Source: Paenibacillus sp. SC116 (GTDB lineage: Bacteria; Bacillota; Bacilli; Paenibacillales; Paenibacillaceae). Taken from it: DNA of 64,000 nucleotides. The stretch covers positions 1,698,856-1,762,855 of the forward strand of contig NZ_JANIOF010000001.1 of assembly GCF_024733555.1 (NCBI RefSeq), written 5' to 3'. The notes beneath the pieces were generated by a model, which worked only from the letters and a program-made list of their open reading frames with translations, ran no database searches and had not been told where the DNA came from. The position numbers were made by a program, and so were the translations under genes. Shown here one piece after another: positions 7,177-15,943 of this stretch (the first letter of the stretch is position 1; every line of letters begins with the position of its first letter).

Positions 7177-8541
7177 GTGTTTGCATTTTTGAAGCCAAAA
7201 ATAGCTTCAGCCAAAGTACCCGCGGATCAAGTTGAGAAGAGATATAAACAACTCCGCTTACAGTCCTTGCTAGGTGTATTCTTCGGATACATGGCCTACT
7301 ACATCGTTCGTAATAACTTTAAATTGTCAACACCGCACTTGCAGAAAGAGCTAGAACTCTCTAATACCGAAGTCGGTATACTATTAAGTTGCTTGCTTAT
7401 TACCTACGGTATAAGTAAAGGGATTATGAGCAGCCTTGCGGATAAAGCAAGTCCTAAGCGTTATATGGCTCTAGGTCTAGCGCTCTGTGCGATGGTCAAC
7501 ATTATGTTAGGCTTTAGTACAGGCTTCTGGGTCTTTGCAGGACTTACTGTTTTACTCGGTTTATTCCAAGGGATGGGTGTCGGTCCTTCGTTTATAACGC
7601 TTGCTAACTGGTACCCTCGTAAAGAACGTGGATTCATTACAGCATTGTGGAATATTTCTCACAACATCGGCGGCGGTATCGTAGGTCCGATCGTAACTTT
7701 TAGTTTACTTATGCTAGGCGGAGATGAGCACTGGCAAGTAGCCAGCTATCAGATTCCTGCTGCTATTGCGGTAGTGTTCGTTCTTGTCATCCTTTACTTT
7801 ACAAAAGAAAAACCTGAGAACGAAGGCTTGCCTACTGTTACTGAAATGTTTAAAGATAATCTTGATTCAGCACTAGCTAAACAAGATGTAAAACCCCCAT
7901 CTGACATGACAGCATGGCAAATTCTTTATCACTATGTACTAAAAAATAAAAATGCATGGTTGGTATCCCTTGCAGACGTATTCGTATATATGATTCGTTT
8001 CGGTGTTATCGCTTGGTTGCCAATATACTTGTCTAATGTAAAAGGATTCTCTAAAGGTGAGATGGGTATTGCCTTCCTTATTTTCGAATGGGCAGCTATT
8101 CCTTCAACGCTTTTGGTCGGTTACATGACAGACAGATTCTTCAAAGGCTATCGTATGCCACCAGCCATCATTTGTATGTTCATTATCTTCTTCGGTATCA
8201 TCGGCTACTGGCTAAGTGACTCTTTAATTATGGTTACCGTCTTTGCTGGTGTAATCGGTGCTTTGATTTATGTACCGCAGTTCTTGTGCTCATTGCAAAC
8301 ACTCGAAGTTGTGCCTCCATTCGCCGTTGGTTCCGCCGTTGGTCTGCGCGGAATTCTAAGCTATTTGTTGGGTGCATCTCTCGGTACGACACTATTCGGT
8401 CTCTTTGTTGACCTTTGGGGCTGGAACAGTGGGTTCTACTTGCTTTTAGTGGCGACAGTACTTTGTATCATCTTCTGCTACTGGTTGCATGTAAGCGTTA
8501 AAGCTGTTCAGAAGAAAGCTGAAGAAGCCTTAACTATGTAA
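7177..8541 (+). CDS. Organophosphate:phosphate antiporter (UhpT/PgtP/GlpT family)
   Basis: About 454 residues from the GTG at 7177, preferred to the upstream TTG at 7168 because AAAGGGG ends directly at that TTG but lies 9 bases before the GTG. Twelve predicted membrane segments. Family features include YMAYYIVRNNFKLSTP near the N-terminus and WNISHNIGGGIVGP in helix 5. It probably takes up a sugar phosphate, glycerol 3-phosphate or phosphoglycerate in exchange for phosphate. The divergent binding-protein/kinase/regulator operon is the likely inducer system. Substrate is not decided by sequence alone. Confidence 0.88.
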   Translation: MFAFLKPKIASAKVPADQVEKRYKQLRLQSLLGVFFGYMAYYIVRNNFKLSTPHLQKELELSNTEVGILLSCLLITYGISKGIMSSLADKASPKRYMALGLALCAMVNIMLGFSTGFWVFAGLTVLLGLFQGMGVGPSFITLANWYPRKERGFITALWNISHNIGGGIVGPIVTFSLLMLGGDEHWQVASYQIPAAIAVVFVLVILYFTKEKPENEGLPTVTEMFKDNLDSALAKQDVKPPSDMTAWQILYHYVLKNKNAWLVSLADVFVYMIRFGVIAWLPIYLSNVKGFSKGEMGIAFLIFEWAAIPSTLLVGYMTDRFFKGYRMPPAIICMFIIFFGIIGYWLSDSLIMVTVFAGVIGALIYVPQFLCSLQTLEVVPPFAVGSAVGLRGILSYLLGASLGTTLFGLFVDLWGWNSGFYLLLVATVLCIIFCYWLHVSVKAVQKKAEEALTM

Positions 8542-8570
8542 AATTAGAAAATAAATAAGCCAAACACCAA

Positions 8571-8614
8571 TAAACGCTCAAGCTAATCCTCGCGGATTAC
8601 AGCTTGAGCGTTAT
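8571..8614. terminator. Bidirectional terminator between convergent genes
   Basis: Long hairpin: AACGCTCAAGCT pairs with AGCTTGAGCGTT, with a further AATCC/GGATT inner stem around a TCGC loop. It separates the antiporter (plus) from the multidrug transporter (minus). The U tracts are short. Confidence 0.7.
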
Positions 8615-8685
8615 TTATGCATCGTATTAAGTTGAGAGGGAGTTATAAGAATATCAGCCCATACGTACTCATTTGTTTTGTAGAC

Positions 8686-10290
8686 TTAAGCTTCCGCTTC
8701 CTGCTTACTTCCCACTTGTTTTTCTGCACCTTTGTGCGCAGTTCTCAGCGGAATTTCTTTCAGGAATAGTGTCAAAATAAGACCTAGCGCAAGTAAACCA
8801 GCACCGAGCATAAATACCATAGACACGGTATCACTTAATACCGAGCGAAGCATATCCATAAGCTGTAAGAACCCTTGCTGCAATTGTTCAGGCAGCGAAG
8901 CTTCAATCTCTGCCAACTTCGGCTGATTAAGCAAAATTTGCGGATTCATCAACGTACCCAATTGCTCGGCTTCTGCTGGGTCTATTTTAGACAAGTCTGG
9001 ACCTTGTCCGGCAGCCATCGCTTGTTCCATATTGCGCGTAAGCACCCCATTCATCACCGAACCAAATACAGCAATCCCAATCGTGCCGCCTAAGTTTCTA
9101 AACAGCGTAGATGTAGCCGTAACGACGCCCAGTTGGTCCAAAGGAACTGAGTTTTGCGCTGCTAACGTAAAGACTGGCATGGCTAGTCCAATACCTATTC
9201 CGAACACACACATGCTGGCCAAAGCCATTGCAATGCTGTCCATAACCACCATCATCAACATACCTACGACCATGAACGCGATGCCGCTTATCGCATAACG
9301 CTTGTATTTTCCAGACTTAGAAATCCAACGTCCCGTTAATGAACTTAATACGATCATCATGATCGACATCGGCATATTGACGAAGCCAGATTCGGTCGGG
9401 CTTAACCCTTTTACCCCTTGCACAAAAAATGGCAAGTAAATCATAGCACCCATCATGCCCGCATTCATTAGGAAACCGCTCAAGCTCGTATTTACAACAA
9501 TTTTATTTTTAAATAAAGACAAAGGCATTACTGGACTTTTAGCTTTGCGTTCAACCATTACAAATAGGATGACAAACACAATAGCTGCTGCAAATAGTCC
9601 AACAATTTCAATCGAACCCCATGCATATTTCGTTCCTGCCCATGAGAAACCTATTAACAAAGCAACGAGCGACAGGGATAGCAATAACGATCCCAAGTAA
9701 TCAATCGATTCCGATTGAGCTTTATCCGTTTTAGGGAATATTCTCCAAATCATTACGAACGCAATAACACCTAACGGCAAGAACGCCCAAAACACCCATT
9801 GCCAATCCATATGATCGATCATGATTCCGCCTAAAGTCGGTCCAATAATACTAGAGAAGCCAAATACAGCCATCATAAGCCCCGTCCATTTTGCGCGTTC
9901 ACGAGGCGCAAATAAGTCACCAACTGCCATTGACGTACATGACATCAATATCCCTGCGCCTAAACCTTGAATTCCTCGATACGTAATCATTTCAAATATC
10001 GTTGTAGACAATCCTGTTAAAAAGGCACCTATCATAAAGATAACAATCCCTGATAACAAGAACGGCTTACGGCCATATATATCCGACAGCTTACCAACTA
10101 ATACGGTAGCAACTGTTGAAGTAAGCATATAAATCGTGATAACCCACGAATAATACTCCATCCCGCCTAGTGTTGCAATAATTCTAGGCATTGCGGTTCC
10201 GACGAGCGTTTGATTAATAGCTGCGAAAAACATCGAAGTCATTAATGCGATCATGACAACGACTTTCTTTTTGTGAGATAAACTCTCCAT
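8686..10290 (-). CDS. DHA2-type 14-helix MFS drug exporter (EmrB/QacA-like)
   Basis: 534 residues with about 14 hydrophobic segments. Motif A is seen as GKLSDIYGRKPF after helix 2, and motif C-like GFSSIIGPTLGGIMID in helix 5, which marks drug:proton antiporters. An extracytoplasmic stretch of about 75 residues lies between the last two helices (QAMAAGQGPDLSKIDPAEAE). The start follows AAGAGGAA. It is divergent from a MarR regulator, with a MarR-type operator over its promoter (10367-10387), so expression is probably derepressed by toxic compounds. Confidence 0.9.
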   Translation of the reverse strand: MESLSHKKKVVVMIALMTSMFFAAINQTLVGTAMPRIIATLGGMEYYSWVITIYMLTSTVATVLVGKLSDIYGRKPFLLSGIVIFMIGAFLTGLSTTIFEMITYRGIQGLGAGILMSCTSMAVGDLFAPRERAKWTGLMMAVFGFSSIIGPTLGGIMIDHMDWQWVFWAFLPLGVIAFVMIWRIFPKTDKAQSESIDYLGSLLLSLSLVALLIGFSWAGTKYAWGSIEIVGLFAAAIVFVILFVMVERKAKSPVMPLSLFKNKIVVNTSLSGFLMNAGMMGAMIYLPFFVQGVKGLSPTESGFVNMPMSIMMIVLSSLTGRWISKSGKYKRYAISGIAFMVVGMLMMVVMDSIAMALASMCVFGIGIGLAMPVFTLAAQNSVPLDQLGVVTATSTLFRNLGGTIGIAVFGSVMNGVLTRNMEQAMAAGQGPDLSKIDPAEAEQLGTLMNPQILLNQPKLAEIEASLPEQLQQGFLQLMDMLRSVLSDTVSMVFMLGAGLLALGLILTLFLKEIPLRTAHKGAEKQVGSKQEAEA

Positions 10291-10366
10291 TCCATTCCTC
10301 TTTTCTAGTTGTGTTAAATACTCGTTGAATGCCCACTGCCTATGTCGTGGTTCACTTATATTTTAA

Positions 10367-10387
10367 TTAGTTAGGCAACCTATCTAA
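10367..10387. promoter_or_regulatory. MarR-type operator over the exporter promoter
   Basis: Near-perfect inverted repeat TTAGTTAGG-CAA-CCTATCTAA (8 of 9 positions symmetrical). On the minus strand it lies just downstream of a -35 TTGAAA (10410-10415) and a -10 TAATAT spaced 17 bases, so a bound MarR dimer would block initiation of the exporter gene. Confidence 0.72.
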
Positions 10388-10541
10388 TATTATATAAATT
10401 TTTATATACTTTCAAGCGACGAAATCCCTTGAAAAATGCCGCTTACTCAGCTTTATTGACTGAATAGTTTCAAATCCTTATCATTACTTGCGTAACCTTA
10501 CTTTTAAAGCTACCATTTCAATCGGAATCGAGTGACTATAC

Positions 10542-11006
10542 ATGACAGAATCTAAATATGAAAATGTTATTGCGCTGCGCCGTGTATTTGCCACACTGGC
10601 AAGGATGGATTGGCGAAAAAAAATGAAGTGGACACTAAAAGGAAGCGAAGTCCGTCTATTAATCGCGCTTAAAGAAGCAAACAGTAAACCATGCCTAGAA
10701 GGTTTAACGGTGTCTGATTTGAGCAAACTTTTACAAGTTACTTCCCCCACTGTGACACAAATGCTTAATAGTCTAATGAAAGACGGCTACGTAAACCGCA
10801 CGGTTCATTCGAGTGATCGAAGAATTGTTGAAATTACACTGACCGATAAAGGCGCACAAGTCGCACAAGACTCTCAGGAAATGATTACGACTATTTTTTC
10901 CGGACTCATTGACCATCTTGGAAAAGAACAAAGTGATCAGCTCATTGAGCTTCTCACCCAATCTTTGGATTATTTCGATCAACTTGATGACGAACGTCAA
11001 CGTTAA
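10542..11006 (+). CDS. MarR-family repressor, divergent from the drug exporter
   Basis: 154 residues. Winged helix at about 30-125: LTVSDLSKLLQVTSPTVTQM is the helix-turn-helix with SPTVT recognition helix, and VHSSDRRIVEITLTDKG is the wing with the usual DRR. C-terminal helices would form the dimer interface. The short gene is divergent from the DHA2 exporter; the 21-bp operator between them supports local control. It ends before a bidirectional terminator. Confidence 0.92.
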   Translation: MTESKYENVIALRRVFATLARMDWRKKMKWTLKGSEVRLLIALKEANSKPCLEGLTVSDLSKLLQVTSPTVTQMLNSLMKDGYVNRTVHSSDRRIVEITLTDKGAQVAQDSQEMITTIFSGLIDHLGKEQSDQLIELLTQSLDYFDQLDDERQR

Positions 11007-11027
11007 TACACATGTACCAATCAAAAA

Positions 11028-11066
11028 AAGTGACTGCTCCACTGCTTATACAGGGAACAGTCACTT
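11028..11066. terminator. Bidirectional terminator
   Basis: AAGTGACTG pairs with CAGTCACTT, flanked on the left by a run of seven A (U run on the minus strand) and on the right by TCTATTTTC. It lies between convergent marR and the UbiD-like gene. Confidence 0.8.
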
Positions 11067-11142
11067 CTATTTTCACTTATAACTCACTTCGAATCTTCAA
11101 CGATAACCTATATAGTTACACAGACTCAAACATCTTGAGTTC

Positions 11143-12975
11143 CTAGTTAGTAATACCACTCAAAACTCCTCCAGGCTGGAAGAAGCGCTGAATATCCTCT
11201 TCTACATCTGGATCAGGGATTAATGGCGGCGCTTGGTGTGGCTTCGTGCGTGCATCGATAATAACATTATCGCAACCCCAGTGCTTATGCTCATAATAGC
11301 TATTGACGCCGTAAATATCATGAGACGGATTGCTGCGCGTAAATGCAGCCCATAGGAAGTTATTAAGCGTCTCGCTCATAAATTCACTGTCATTGCACAA
11401 GATAATCATCGGGCAGGATGACAGATCCCCTTGTTCACGAATCGCTGCACTCAGCTCGTCCATTTGACGTTGTGCATCTGCATAGCTCGTAAAGGCTGGC
11501 CCTTGAATTGCAGCAATACCCGGCATAATCATGCTAGCTTTTTCAAACCCAGGCAAGGACTTCAATGGCTTCGGTACTTCCGCACACAACTCTCGCTTCT
11601 TATCGCCAACAGCCGCAAATATAACCTTACTTCCTGTGTTCAACCCAGTTCCCGAATAATCTAAGGTATCGATCGTCGTGTTCGTTTGGAAATGAATATC
11701 CCGATGCAGATCGATGCGCTCCAGTATATACATCAAAAATTCCTCAATATGATGTGTCGTTACTGGCTGCTTCTCTTCTGCCGTAATGAACAAGTACTTC
11801 GCCAAGCTTAGCTGACCTGTACCGAGAATCCGGTTCGCTATCGTAAGAATCTCAGCAGGCTGCTTCACTTGCTGATAAGGCGTATAGCGCTCGCTTCCGA
11901 TGGCAAACAACAATGGATGCACACCCGCTGCATCAATCGCATGAACTTCTTTCGCACCAGGAATCTCCTGACGGATTGCGCTTCCCGTAAGCTCATGAAT
12001 CAATGCTCCGAAAGAAGTGTCTTCCTGCGGAGGACGACCAACGACCGTGAATGGGAAGATGGCATTTTTCCTCGCATACACTTTATGCACTCGCATCATA
12101 GGGAATGGATGCGTAAGACTATAATAACCCAAGTGATCGCCAAACGGCCCCTCTGGCTTTGTCTCATCTGGGTAGATTTCCCCTGTTATGACAAAATCAG
12201 CATCATGACTTACACAGTATCCTTCTTCATAGCTGTAGCGGAAGTTACGCCCACCGAGCAAACCTGCAAATGTCAGCTCGCTCATTCCTTCAGGCAGTGG
12301 CATAACCGCAGACAGCGTATGCGAAGGTGGGCCACCAATAAAGCAGCTTACTTTCAAGGGCTTGCCCAATTTATTGGCCTTATGCTGATGAACACCGATA
12401 CCGCGATGTATTTGATAATGAACACCGACCTCTTTGTTCAATTCGTACTCATTTCCGCTAATCTGTACGCGGTACATCCCTAAGTTGGAATTCATAATGC
12501 CTGGCTTCTCAGGGTCCTCCGAGTATACTTGCGGCAAGGTAACGAATGCTCCGCCATCCATCGGCCATGATTTAATCAAGGGCATGTCGGAAATTTGGAT
12601 TTCTTCGAAACCAGCAGGAACACCAGACTTCTTAATCGGCAAGGCCTTAGACGCTGATAAGCCCGTTCCCACATATTTAAACGGACTTTTAAGCGCCTTC
12701 ATCGGATCGTTGCGCAGTCCGATAACCTCTTGCACGGATTCCAACGTATCGCGGAAAATAAACTTGCTACGCTCCATCGTACCGAACAAGTTAGAGACGG
12801 CACGATATTTCGATCCTTTTACATTTTCAAATAACAGTGCCGGACCACCAGCGGCATACACTTTCAAGTGGATAGCTGCCATTTCCAGATTCGGGTCAAC
12901 TTCTTCATGGATGCGGATCAAATGCCCATGCTTCTCCAAATCAAGGATGCATTCTTCTAGATTGCGATATCTCAT
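11143..12975 (-). CDS. UbiD-family prenylated-FMN decarboxylase
   Basis: 610 residues from the ATG at 12975, chosen because GGAG lies 7 bases upstream and the protein then begins MRYRNLEECILDLEKHGHLI, as family members do. Conserved UbiD blocks include KPEGPFGDHLGYYS (prFMN/metal site glutamate), GRPPQEDTSFGALIHELTG and IGGPPSHTL. UbiD enzymes reversibly decarboxylate aromatic or alpha-beta-unsaturated acids using prenylated FMN made by a UbiX partner, which is not in this window. At about 610 residues it belongs to the longer UbiD subgroup. The substrate is unknown, and it appears to be a single-gene unit. Confidence 0.88.
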   Translation of the reverse strand: MRYRNLEECILDLEKHGHLIRIHEEVDPNLEMAAIHLKVYAAGGPALLFENVKGSKYRAVSNLFGTMERSKFIFRDTLESVQEVIGLRNDPMKALKSPFKYVGTGLSASKALPIKKSGVPAGFEEIQISDMPLIKSWPMDGGAFVTLPQVYSEDPEKPGIMNSNLGMYRVQISGNEYELNKEVGVHYQIHRGIGVHQHKANKLGKPLKVSCFIGGPPSHTLSAVMPLPEGMSELTFAGLLGGRNFRYSYEEGYCVSHDADFVITGEIYPDETKPEGPFGDHLGYYSLTHPFPMMRVHKVYARKNAIFPFTVVGRPPQEDTSFGALIHELTGSAIRQEIPGAKEVHAIDAAGVHPLLFAIGSERYTPYQQVKQPAEILTIANRILGTGQLSLAKYLFITAEEKQPVTTHHIEEFLMYILERIDLHRDIHFQTNTTIDTLDYSGTGLNTGSKVIFAAVGDKKRELCAEVPKPLKSLPGFEKASMIMPGIAAIQGPAFTSYADAQRQMDELSAAIREQGDLSSCPMIILCNDSEFMSETLNNFLWAAFTRSNPSHDIYGVNSYYEHKHWGCDNVIIDARTKPHQAPPLIPDPDVEEDIQRFFQPGGVLSGITN

Positions 12976-13221
12976 TGTACTGCTCCAATCTGTTGAAGAT
13001 AGTGAGCTCATTTCTTCCTGATAAATATGAGTCACTTCTAAAATGTATGGTATAAAACCTGTTCATTCATAAGTTAAAAAGTTGTCCCTTCTATTATCAG
13101 GAATCTGGCAGCTCAGGTCAATGATGGACCTGTTCGCTTTATGATTACTTCTTTTATCGCAATCGAAGAATGCAAGCTCATTTATTCGCTAACAGCTGCA
13201 TGAAAGGTAATACAGCACTGT

Positions 13222-13878
13222 TTACTGCTTTATAGATGCCGATTCATAATAAGGATACTCCATCGTCATTGTGGCTGTACGTGCAGCTTCTATTCCAAGA
13301 AGCCTTTCAACGATATACATCGACATATCAATCCCTGCTGAAATGCCCGCGGAAGTCAGTACATCTCCGTTGTCCACAAAACGGACATTTCTAACGACTT
13401 CTACATCTGAAAATTGGTTTTCTAAAAAGTCCAATGCTAAAATATTTGTCGTTGCTTTTTTATTCGTTAACAGACCCGCTGCCGCCAGAAAAAAGGCCCC
13501 CGTACATACTGACGCAATCGTCGCTCCCGCCTTGTGCTGGGAAACAATCCAGTTCAATACTTCTTTATTGTTCATACCACTTTTTATCGCCTTAAGAGGT
13601 CCACCTGGAATAATAACAATATCAAATGTTTGATTATACGTATCAAAGCAAAAGTCCGGCATTACTTTCAATCCGTGGTCCGCAGTAATTAGCTGCTTGT
13701 GCTGAGCAATTGTTTTTACGTTAAACGGTTTGCCCTCAAGCTCCTTTTCGCTCTCAAAAAACTCCTGCACTTGGTTCGCATCTCTAAATGACAAATTGAA
13801 CACTTCATATGGTCCTGAGTAGTCCATAACATCCACATCTTCAAACAGCAAAATACCCACGTTCCACTGGTTTTTCAT
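13222..13878 (-). CDS. DJ-1/PfpI-family protein (AraC-ligand-domain-like class)
   Basis: 218 residues. The DJ-1/PfpI fold is seen from VGILLFEDVDVMDYSGPYEV to IIPGGPLKAI, with nucleophile-elbow cysteine in ASVCTGAFFLAAAGLL. The arrangement fits the subgroup resembling the N-terminal domain of GlxA-type AraC regulators and isonitrile hydratases, but no DNA-binding domain follows. Catalytic activity is therefore possible but unproven. It lies directly downstream of a TetR gene, with a perfect TetR-type operator in its own upstream gap. Confidence 0.85.
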   Translation of the reverse strand: MKNQWNVGILLFEDVDVMDYSGPYEVFNLSFRDANQVQEFFESEKELEGKPFNVKTIAQHKQLITADHGLKVMPDFCFDTYNQTFDIVIIPGGPLKAIKSGMNNKEVLNWIVSQHKAGATIASVCTGAFFLAAAGLLTNKKATTNILALDFLENQFSDVEVVRNVRFVDNGDVLTSAGISAGIDMSMYIVERLLGIEAARTATMTMEYPYYESASIKQ

Positions 13879-13901
13879 ACAATCATCCCATCCTTTTTAT
13901 C

Positions 13902-13917
13902 GAGACCGATCGGTCTC
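13902..13917. promoter_or_regulatory. Perfect 16-bp TetR-type operator before the DJ-1-like gene
   Basis: GAGACCGATCGGTCTC, fully palindromic, sits between tetR and the DJ-1-like gene. A nearly identical site occurs upstream of tetR at 14552-14567, so the regulator probably binds both. Confidence 0.82.
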
Positions 13918-13932
13918 TTTATTATATAAAAA

Positions 13933-14526
13933 TTACTGCTTTACGCAGTAATTGATATACCTTTTTAGTTGAGCAGCATATTTCATCATGTACTCGTTAT
14001 CTTTATACAGCTTTCCCATCATAATACTGCCTTCAAAAGCAGATGTTAAAAATATAGCAGCCTCTTCTACATCCAAATCTGCCCGGAACTCCTGTGACTG
14101 AATCCCCTCGTGCAGAATCGAGCTAAGTAAAGAAAGCCATTCGGTCATTACATCACGTGCTTTCTCATTTAAAAGTGGATGTGTATCATCCGTGTCTATA
14201 GCCGTATTCAACAACGGGCAACCTCCCTGCAAAGGTGGTGCCTCAACGACATTCATATAGACAGAGAGAACAGCAATCAGCTTCTCCTCTGCTGTCTTCT
14301 TGCCACTAACCGCTTGGCGATATGACTTTCTCAACACGTCAACAGCATAATGAAATGCTTCTAACGCTAGTTCATCTTTATTTTTGAAATGACGATAGAT
14401 GCCGCCCTTCTTTAGTCCTGTAGCGTCCATAATATCGGACATGGATGACCCAGAGTAACCTTTCTCATTAAAGAGAACAGCGGATTGTTCGATAATTCGG
14501 TTTCTTGTATCTTGACCATTTCTCAT
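13933..14526 (-). CDS. TetR/AcrR-family repressor
   Basis: 197 residues from the ATG at 14526, preceded by GGGAG at 7 bases; the longer frame would run through the operator. N-terminal HTH (about 1-55): RNRIIEQSAVLFNEKGYSGS then MSDIMDATGLKKGGIYRHFKNK, of the AcrR/YxaF type. The C-terminal helices bind the ligand and dimerise. It is divergent from nothing close upstream and is followed by the DJ-1-like gene. Paired operators suggest autoregulation and control of that gene. Confidence 0.92.
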   Translation of the reverse strand: MRNGQDTRNRIIEQSAVLFNEKGYSGSSMSDIMDATGLKKGGIYRHFKNKDELALEAFHYAVDVLRKSYRQAVSGKKTAEEKLIAVLSVYMNVVEAPPLQGGCPLLNTAIDTDDTHPLLNEKARDVMTEWLSLLSSILHEGIQSQEFRADLDVEEAAIFLTSAFEGSIMMGKLYKDNEYMMKYAAQLKRYINYCVKQ

Positions 14527-14551
14527 GCTAAATCTCCCGCGCGGAAAATTA

Positions 14552-14567
14552 GAGACCATTCGGTCTC
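14552..14567. promoter_or_regulatory. TetR-type operator upstream of tetR
   Basis: GAGACCATTCGGTCTC has one imperfect pair relative to the site at 13902-13917. It is 26 bp upstream of the tetR start codon, in the autoregulatory position. Confidence 0.8.
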
Positions 14568-14685
14568 AATAAGTACACTACCACATTTTCTCAATGATGT
14601 ACAACTACATAATTAGCCTAACACTAACTGAAAGTTACTGAAATTACTCTAGTTTCATGTTAACAAAGCACAGGAAAAAACTTCA

Positions 14686-14714
14686 TACACATCTAAAGTC
14701 CCCTATGCTATCAT
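14686..14714 (+). promoter_or_regulatory. Candidate extended -10 promoter of the small peptide gene
   Basis: A TGC directly before TATCAT (14709-14714) forms an extended -10; a weak -35 TACACA is 17 bases upstream. The ribosome site of the peptide gene lies 18 bases further. Confidence 0.45.
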
Positions 14715-14744
14715 TTTCCTTATCTGCTAGCGAGGTGATAACAT

Positions 14745-14903
14745 ATGAGTAATCGCAAAAGAGAAATAAAAAGAGCATGGTCAAAGGTAAAATCCGTCTT
14801 TAAATTTTTCAGAAAAATCTTCCGAGGTATCTGGAGAGTAATCCGAGCCATCGGGCGCATGATTCGAGGCATCTTTAGATTTTTCGTTGATCTCGTCGAT
14901 TAA
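14745..14903 (+). CDS. 52-residue cationic amphipathic peptide, leaderless-bacteriocin-like
   Basis: ATG preceded by GAGGTG at 7 bases. The peptide begins MSNRKREIKRAWSKVKSVFK and ends IFRFFVDLVD. It has 16 Lys/Arg against 3 acidic residues (net about +13) and no cysteine. Aromatic and aliphatic residues recur every three to four positions (W12, V15, F19, F22, I25, I29, W30, I33, I36, I40, I43, F44), so it would fold as a strongly amphipathic helix. There is no leader or double-glycine site. Size and composition recall leaderless bacteriocins of the aureocin A53 group, though arginine dominates here. No immunity or export gene is adjacent. An intracellular membrane-binding role is also possible. 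Confidence 0.72.
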   Translation: MSNRKREIKRAWSKVKSVFKFFRKIFRGIWRVIRAIGRMIRGIFRFFVDLVD

Positions 14904-14957
14904 ATTCCTGTACATTCAGCACTACTACTGTTATCTATCTACCATACATACGAGAAC

Positions 14958-14976
14958 CAGGGGCATTTTGCCCCTG
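14958..14976. terminator. Hairpin after the small peptide gene
   Basis: Perfect 8-bp stem CAGGGGCA/TGCCCCTG around a TTT loop, 54 bases after the peptide stop. No U-run follows on the plus strand, so its efficiency as a terminator is uncertain. Confidence 0.5.
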
Positions 14977-15094
14977 CAAAATAATATCGCTTCCACGTTA
15001 ACAATCGAATCATGAAAGGTGACAACAAACTGAAGCGATCGGCTCTAGTGATTCAATCCACCTTCTCGAATCCCTGTCCGACTCACTCATCTGT

Positions 15095-15859
15095 TCATTT
15101 CTCATGTTCAATTAGTATAATCGGTACTCCCTCTGGATCTATCAAATCGACTCTCCTACCAGCTTGAAAATGGTGAAGTTCCTTCGTCAGACTAGCCCCT
15201 AGCGATAGCGCCTTGCTTCTTGTTTCATCCACATCTTTCACGGTGTAACCAACATTCCATTGAGTCATTCCTATTTTAGAAGCAATCTGCTTCATACCTC
15301 CTATCCTCTTTCCTCCAAGCCCATACACACTTATAAATGAATGGTCTTCTATCCGTTCCAAAGTCCAATCAAATACTTCCCTATAAAACATATAAGAACG
15401 TTCTATATCCGTCGTCTCCAGTTCAAACCAACTTTGGGCACCTTCACGAGTTGCATCAACATTCATCCCTTTAAACCGTCGAGGCTCCCATATCGAAATA
15501 ACCGCACCCACATTGTCCTGTATTACAGCCATACGGCCAAATTCAGCCATATCAAACGATGGAATAAGTATTGTACCTCCCGCTTCTTCTACTTTGGCAA
15601 CGGTTTGATCTACGTTATCGACTGCCATATAAATACTCATATGCGGCTTCGTTCCCAGTGGAAATATCGAAGCATTCAGATCCGTGAAGCCTCCCAACTT
15701 TCCGTTACTTACATAAATCGTTGTGTACATTCGATTAGACCAAGCTTCTTCTTTAAAGTGCCAGCTAAGCACTGCTTGATAAAATGTTTGAGCAGCAGCA
15801 ATATTCGCCGACTTCAAATCTAACCAACAAATTTCATCTGCTGCACGATAATTGGTCAA
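15095..15859 (-). CDS. Two-domain VOC (glyoxalase/dioxygenase-like) protein
   Basis: 254 residues made of two tandem VOC modules. Module 1 (about 6-125) starts EICWLDLKSANIAAAQTFYQ and has GGTILIPSFDMAEFGRMAVI. Module 2 (about 140-252) starts SWFELETTDIERSYMFYREV and ends DPEGVPIILIE. The pattern matches proteins of the CFP-30/hydroxylase type, often bound to small hydrophobic ligands. Metal residues characteristic of glyoxalase I are not all evident, so enzymatic function is open. Stand-alone gene. Confidence 0.85.
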   Translation of the reverse strand: MTNYRAADEICWLDLKSANIAAAQTFYQAVLSWHFKEEAWSNRMYTTIYVSNGKLGGFTDLNASIFPLGTKPHMSIYMAVDNVDQTVAKVEEAGGTILIPSFDMAEFGRMAVIQDNVGAVISIWEPRRFKGMNVDATREGAQSWFELETTDIERSYMFYREVFDWTLERIEDHSFISVYGLGGKRIGGMKQIASKIGMTQWNVGYTVKDVDETRSKALSLGASLTKELHHFQAGRRVDLIDPEGVPIILIEHEK

Positions 15860-15943
15860 CTACCTCTCTCCCTTCATTAATTGATCCAGCTCTCCAACAC
15901 CCCTTCACAAATAGCTGAACATCCTTCATGAACTTACCCAAAA

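Noticed and set aside
12976-13035. N-terminal extension of the UbiD-like protein from GTG 13035
   Set aside because: The extension has no ribosome site at good spacing, and the family start MRYRNLEECI coincides with ATG 12975 preceded by GGAG.
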